DNA of 57,712 bases from Rhodospirillaceae bacterium (GTDB taxonomy: Bacteria; Pseudomonadota; Alphaproteobacteria; Bin65), in the NCBI GenBank assembly GCA_026709535.1, contig JAPOST010000031.1:1-57712 (forward strand). The letters run 5' to 3'. A model generated the notes under the pieces. That model was not told where the DNA came from. It ran no database searches and was given only the letters and a program-made list of their open reading frames with translations. Positions 54,519 through 57,712 of the stretch are shown one piece after another (positions within the stretch are counted from its first letter, which is position 1; each line of letters begins with the position of its first letter). The position numbers were made by a program, and so were the translations under genes.

Positions 54519-54562
54519 GGCGGGAGGTTGCCAGCTGTTGCTGTATTTTGTTTCCATGTAGA

Positions 54563-55381
54563 GACTGGGACCTGCGGCACTCCCAAGCCTCGCACGCGGT
54601 CATGGGCGGCGAGAGCCTGCACGTCGCGGGGCGCCTGCTCGGGTACCGGCGGGCGTCGACCACCAACCGCTACGTCCATCTTTACGACGCGACGCTTGGC
54701 GAGGCGGTCGGGCGGAAGCTGCGGGTCAATCTCGGCGACTGGGTGAAGCGCCAGCTTGACGGCATCACCCGCCAGAACGTGGAGGATCGGTTCAACCTCA
54801 TCACCGGCAAGCACGGCTGGTCGGCTGCCAACCAGACCATGTCGATGCTGCGCTCGATCTACCGCCGGCCCTTCGTCGACCATGAGAGCCTGCGCAATCC
54901 GGTCGAACAGTGGCTGGCGGCGGGGGCCGCTTCAACCCCAAGCGGCGGCGGCGCATCTCGGGTCCGGCGGAGGTGCTGCCGCGCGGGCATTGAGGCCATG
55001 GGGCTGGAGCCCGCGATCCATGAAGTCTTCCTGATCGGCATCTACACGGGCATGCGGATGGGCGAGATCCTGTCTCTGCGCTGGGAGCGGGTGGACCTGC
55101 AGAAGTGCATCCTCAGGGTCGAGGAGACCAAGACCAGGGAGCCTCTGGAGCTTCCGGTCACCCGGCAGCTTGCCGCCATCTTCGAGCGCCGCCGGGCAGC
55201 GTGCGGCGAGGAGGCCGCGCCGCCGGAGGGCAGGGAACGCGAGCAAGAGCGAGCCGAAACGGCCGCTAGGGAGAAGGCGGCGCCGTCGCGGGACCGGGAT
55301 GTCGGCCGGGAGGCGCCGCGGCGCAAGGCGCCCGAGCCGCTGGCGAAGACGAAGGTGCGCGAGATGAACCTCGGGTTATAG
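54563..55381 (+). pseudogene. Chimeric integrase/relaxase remnant
   Basis: One open frame joins three unrelated pieces. (1) 54563-54710 is the C-terminal catalytic end of a tyrosine recombinase (WDLRHSQASHAVMGGESLHV, GYRRASTTNRYVHL with the terminal Tyr). (2) 54728-55190 is the N-terminal and central part of another integrase (EDRFNLITGKHGWSAANQTM, then IGIYTGMRMGEILSLRWERV with the catalytic Arg, ETKTREPLELPVTRQLAAIF). It is broken by a frameshift near 54,940-54,980. (3) 55200-55381 is an Arg/Glu-rich end (REAPRRKAPEPLAKTKVREM) like the tail of a conjugative relaxase. No intact recombinase results. It marks the eroded edge of an integrative element beside the bch operon. Confidence 0.65.
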
Positions 55382-55769
55382 GCAAGGCGCCCAGCGCATC
55401 TTTCGGCGTGAAATCGCCGATGCGGTTCACAATCCAGTCCCCTGGGTGTATCACTACGAGGGTAGAATGCAGCGGCGCAACCTGCGCTGCAGTCGGGCGC
55501 GCGATCCCATCGCGCGAAGGCGCCGGGTAGATTGGCGAGGGAGAAAGATGTTTGCCGGAATTCGTCGCGGACTATGCCTCTTGCACTGCCAACACACGGT
55601 CGAACACCGACAGCGCGCTTCAGCCGGCGGTCAAGGATTTTGAGCAGGCGACCGCGGCATTCGCCGGGGATTGGGAACCCGAGTGTGATGAGTGGATCAA
55701 GCACGCCACCGATTCCTGGATGGCTGTAGGTCGAACTGCCAACAGACCCGCCGAAAATGAGAGGACGCA
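55382..55769 (+). other. Gap ahead of hicB, no recognised gene
   Basis: About 390 bases. A short frame ending at 55773 reads AVKDFEQATAAFAGDWEPEC and DEWIKHATDSWMAVGRTA, which looks protein-like but has no clear start or known family. AGAGGA at the right edge is the hicB ribosome-binding site. Confidence 0.35.
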
Positions 55770-55991
55770 ATGACCAGACACATGACCGCGATCGTTGAAC
55801 GTGAAGACGAGGGCTATGTGGCGCTCTGCCCCGAGGTCGATATAGCAAGTCAGGGCGCGAGCGTGACGGAAGCGCGCGAGAACCTCGCCGAGGCGGTCGC
55901 GCTGTTTTTCGAGACGGCGGCGAGCGAGGAAATCGACCGGAGGCTGCGCGGCGAGGTCTACGTGACCCAGATCGAGGTGGCGGTTGGCTAA
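55770..55991 (+). CDS. hicB: HicB-type antitoxin
   Basis: Antitoxin of 73 residues with the RNase H-like HicB fold: MTAIVEREDEGYVALCPEVD, then ASQGASVTEARENLAEAVAL FFE. It binds and blocks HicA. This short form lacks a C-terminal DNA-binding domain. AGAGGA lies five bases before the ATG. Here the antitoxin gene comes first and overlaps hicA by eight bases. Confidence 0.88.
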   Translation: MTRHMTAIVEREDEGYVALCPEVDIASQGASVTEARENLAEAVALFFETAASEEIDRRLRGEVYVTQIEVAVG

Positions 55992-56211
55992 GTTGCGTGT
56001 CTTGTCAGGACCCGAACTATGTCGGATTCTCGCCGCTCACGGCTTCGTCGAAGTCCGAAGACGCGGCAGTCACATCGCGATGCAGAAGGCTTTGGGTGAC
56101 GGCACGGTGACGGTTCCGGTGCCGGATCATCGGAAACTGCGCACCGGCACGCTGTTGTCGATCATCCGCCAATCGGGCGTCCCGCGTTCGGCATTTGAAG
56201 GAAAATCGTGA
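55984..56211 (+). CDS. hicA: HicA-type mRNA interferase toxin
   Basis: Toxin of 75 residues with a double-stranded-RNA-binding-like fold. LRVLSGPELCRILAAHGFVE is followed by RRRGSHIAMQ with the catalytic His, and by VPVPDHRKLRTGTLLSIIRQ. It begins with TTG at 55984, inside hicB. Both genes look intact, so the pair may still be active. Confidence 0.88.
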   Translation: MAKLRVLSGPELCRILAAHGFVEVRRRGSHIAMQKALGDGTVTVPVPDHRKLRTGTLLSIIRQSGVPRSAFEGKS

Positions 56212-56230
56212 GCGCGTCCGGTAAATGTCT

Positions 56231-56605
56231 TCACGCTGAATCCTCGCCCAAAGCCTCCGCCATCGTCTTGCGCCCGTCCTTGATGATGCCGTCGAGTTCG
56301 TCCTTGCGCTCTTCGCGGATCAATTCCTGGCCGCGGAGCGTGGCCAGCAGGTAGACGCCGCGGTAGATGTCCTTGATCAGCGCGAGGTGACCGGGCGGGA
56401 CGGCAGCCTCGGCGGGCCGGTCCGAAACGCTCCTCGGCGGCGGTGAGGGTCGCGGAACGGACGAGCTGGCTGGCCGGAACCCCCTGGCGCAGGGCCGCCG
56501 CCACTCCGAATCGGAGAAGCGGATCGTGCGCGAGCGGCGGGGATCGCCCGCGCGGTCTTCGGATTCGTTCGGCTTCCCGTGAGACTTCCGAGGGTTTCGT
56601 GCCAT
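56231..56605 (-). pseudogene. Small transfer-region protein with two compensating frameshifts
   Basis: The N-terminus (MARNPRKSHGKPNESEDRAG, RTIRFSDSEW) and C-terminus (PPGHLALIKDIYRGVYLLAT, RGQELIREERKDELDGIIKD) lie in one frame. The middle (AAALRQGVPASQLVRSATLT AAEERFGP) lies in another. The pieces together give a coherent ribbon-helix-helix-like protein of about 125 residues, of a kind seen near conjugation genes. Either two opposite indels broke the gene, or the sequence has errors between about 56,400 and 56,520. Confidence 0.5.
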
Positions 56606-57401
56606 ATGGTTGCTCCTTTTCGGGCTCGCCAAGGTCCGGTGCGCGCCCGGATCATTCCCGAATCCCAACCCGCCTGTCCCACTTCCGGCCTGGGACCCGC
56701 ACGGTCATCGAGGCCGCTGCGGCCCTGCACCGCCTTCCGGCCGAGGGCATGGCCGATCTTCCGGGGAGGGTGGAGACCATGCCCGAACGGTCCTGCGACT
56801 GGCCGATCCGGCCGATTGTAGCGAACACAATTCGTGTTCCAGCGCATTGCATTCCGTGTCTACACCGTATTGCATCGCCATGCGCCCGGCAATCGGCCAG
56901 CCAAAATATGTCTCGAACGTCTTCTATGGCCGCCGGGCGTCGCCAAGCGTACCGGCACGAATGTGTTCCAAACGAAATACACTCGATCCGCAATGCTTCG
57001 ATCGTCTTCAGTCGTCGCCGGGGGTGCTGGAGCGCACTCCAGAGTACTCAAGGGTAGGTGTTGGCGGGCCTTGCAGCGGGCTGCGTCAGGTGTGAGAACG
57101 ACGCGCCGAAAGGCGTCCCTGCCGCGCTTCCTGACCGCTCAAACCGTCGGGCGATGAAAGCCGTTTTGCCATCGGCATTTAGCCCGAGCGGCGCTTGAGC
57201 GGCAGCGCCCGCCGCGCACTTGCGGAGACAGTCCCCGAACCGCCGCGCGGCTTCCGAGCGGCACTATAGGAAGCAGGAGGTAACAAGGCAATGCAGGAAG
57301 TCGCGCTCACCGTCAGCGTGATTCGCTCGGCTTGCACCATCGGCGACACTGACGGAAGGACGAACGCTTGCGGCGTGTAACGCGGCGCGCTACAGTGAAT
57401 C
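56606..57401. other. Region without a recognisable gene
   Basis: About 800 bases between the transfer-region remnant and higB. Frames on both strands are short or motif-free. One plus-strand piece near 56,700-56,800 (TVIEAAAALHRLPAEGMADL) looks protein-like but is not assignable. Probably further mobile-element debris. Confidence 0.4.
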
Positions 57402-57674
57402 ATGAGGATCAGGCACAAGGGACTGCGGGCGCTGCACGAGCGCGACGACGCTGCGCGGCTGCCCGCCGGTCTCGCGCCACGGCTTCGGCGTATCCTGTTC
57501 CGACTGCAAGAGGCGACGCATCCGGGCAGCGCCGACGCGCCGGGCTTCCGGCTGCATCCTCTCAAGGGCGACCGCGCGGGCCAGTGGAGCGTTCGCGTGT
57601 CCGGCAACTGGCGCGTGGTGTTCCGCTTCGAGGACGGCGAGGCCGTGGACGTGGACCTGATCGACTATCACTGA
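57402..57674 (+). CDS. higB: HigB-type toxin (RelE/ParE superfamily)
   Basis: Ribosome-dependent mRNA-cleaving toxin of 90 residues. The ending GQWSVRVSGNWRVVFRFEDG EAVDVDLIDYH is highly typical, with the Arg and Trp residues of the HigB core; before it comes PGFRLHPLKGDRAG. The start at 57402 has no strong Shine-Dalgarno. An antitoxin start follows after 18 bases. Confidence 0.88.
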   Translation: MRIRHKGLRALHERDDAARLPAGLAPRLRRILFRLQEATHPGSADAPGFRLHPLKGDRAGQWSVRVSGNWRVVFRFEDGEAVDVDLIDYH

Positions 57675-57692
57675 CCGGAGGGAGTGCTGACC

Positions 57693-57712
57693 ATGAACGA
57701 CATTGCAGGCGA
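57693..57712 (+). CDS. higA: Start of probable HigA antitoxin (cut by window edge)
   Basis: Only the first six codons (MNDIAG) are inside the window. GGAGGGAG lies ahead of the ATG. Identity is inferred from its position directly behind higB. Confidence 0.45.

Noticed and set aside
54375..54562. tRNA gene or attachment site next to the integrase remnant
   Set aside because: No cloverleaf-like sequence is visible; the inverted repeats there fit a terminator better.
1..57712. CRISPR arrays, rRNA genes, tRNA genes
   Set aside because: No regularly spaced repeats and no recognisable rRNA or tRNA sequence were seen anywhere in the window.

Overview
The window reads as chromosomal DNA of an alphaproteobacterium, G+C-rich (about 60 % by eye). 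It carries bacteriochlorophyll genes (bchI, bchD, bchO), a complete set of beta-hydroxyaspartate cycle enzymes (bhcABCD), an alphaproteobacterial-type isocitrate dehydrogenase and the usual rpsF-rpsR-rplI ribosomal operon. This suggests an aerobic or facultative anoxygenic phototroph that also lives on small organic acids, amino acids and possibly purines. I cannot name the genus from the sequence alone.

Layout. 1-7.2 kb, all minus strand: the transketolase gene (cut by the window edge), then a tctCBA tricarboxylate transporter followed by a sulfatase. 7.2-9.6 kb: two decayed IS630-family elements and a small His-rich secreted protein. 9.9-15.6 kb, plus strand: an alcohol-dehydrogenase-like gene and bhcABCD, which turn two glyoxylate into oxaloacetate without carbon loss. 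16-18.4 kb: a Rieske oxygenase resembling methylxanthine N-demethylases, convergent with a xanthine/uracil permease. 18.8-21.6 kb: a fused TRAP permease and its TAXI-type binding protein. 22-25.4 kb: rplI-rpsR-rpsF and, divergently, fabD-fabG. 25.5-39.7 kb: a large histidine-utilisation island. It holds hutU, hutC, a five-part branched-chain-type ABC transporter, a phytanoyl-CoA-dioxygenase-like enzyme, hutG, hutI, hutF, hutH and a MeaB-type GTPase. A probable HutC operator and a tandem repeat sit in the central divergent promoter. 39.7-41.5 kb: a HipA kinase with an extra N-terminal domain resembling the AbiEi antitoxin family. 42-45.5 kb: icd, a broken LysR regulator and an alpha/beta hydrolase. 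46.3-54.5 kb: hemC, an ABC exporter, bchI, bchD, bchO and a DUF3422 membrane protein, ending in a clear rho-independent terminator. 54.5-57.7 kb: an eroded mobile-element edge with integrase and relaxase fragments, hicBA, a frameshifted transfer-region gene and higB with the first codons of higA.

How the genes fit together. The hut genes encode the five-step HutH-HutU-HutI-HutF-HutG route from histidine to glutamate, with dedicated uptake and a local repressor. The bhc genes assimilate glyoxylate. Purine breakdown through ureidoglycolate releases glyoxylate, so the neighbouring putative N-demethylase and nucleobase permease may feed the cycle; that link is inference. The bch block makes the Mg-chelatase for bacteriochlorophyll, with hemC upstream supplying the tetrapyrrole. 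The most unusual items are the AbiEi-like/HipA fusion, the purine-to-glyoxylate neighbourhood, the hut island with two extra enzymes, and the DUF3422 protein translationally coupled to bchO.
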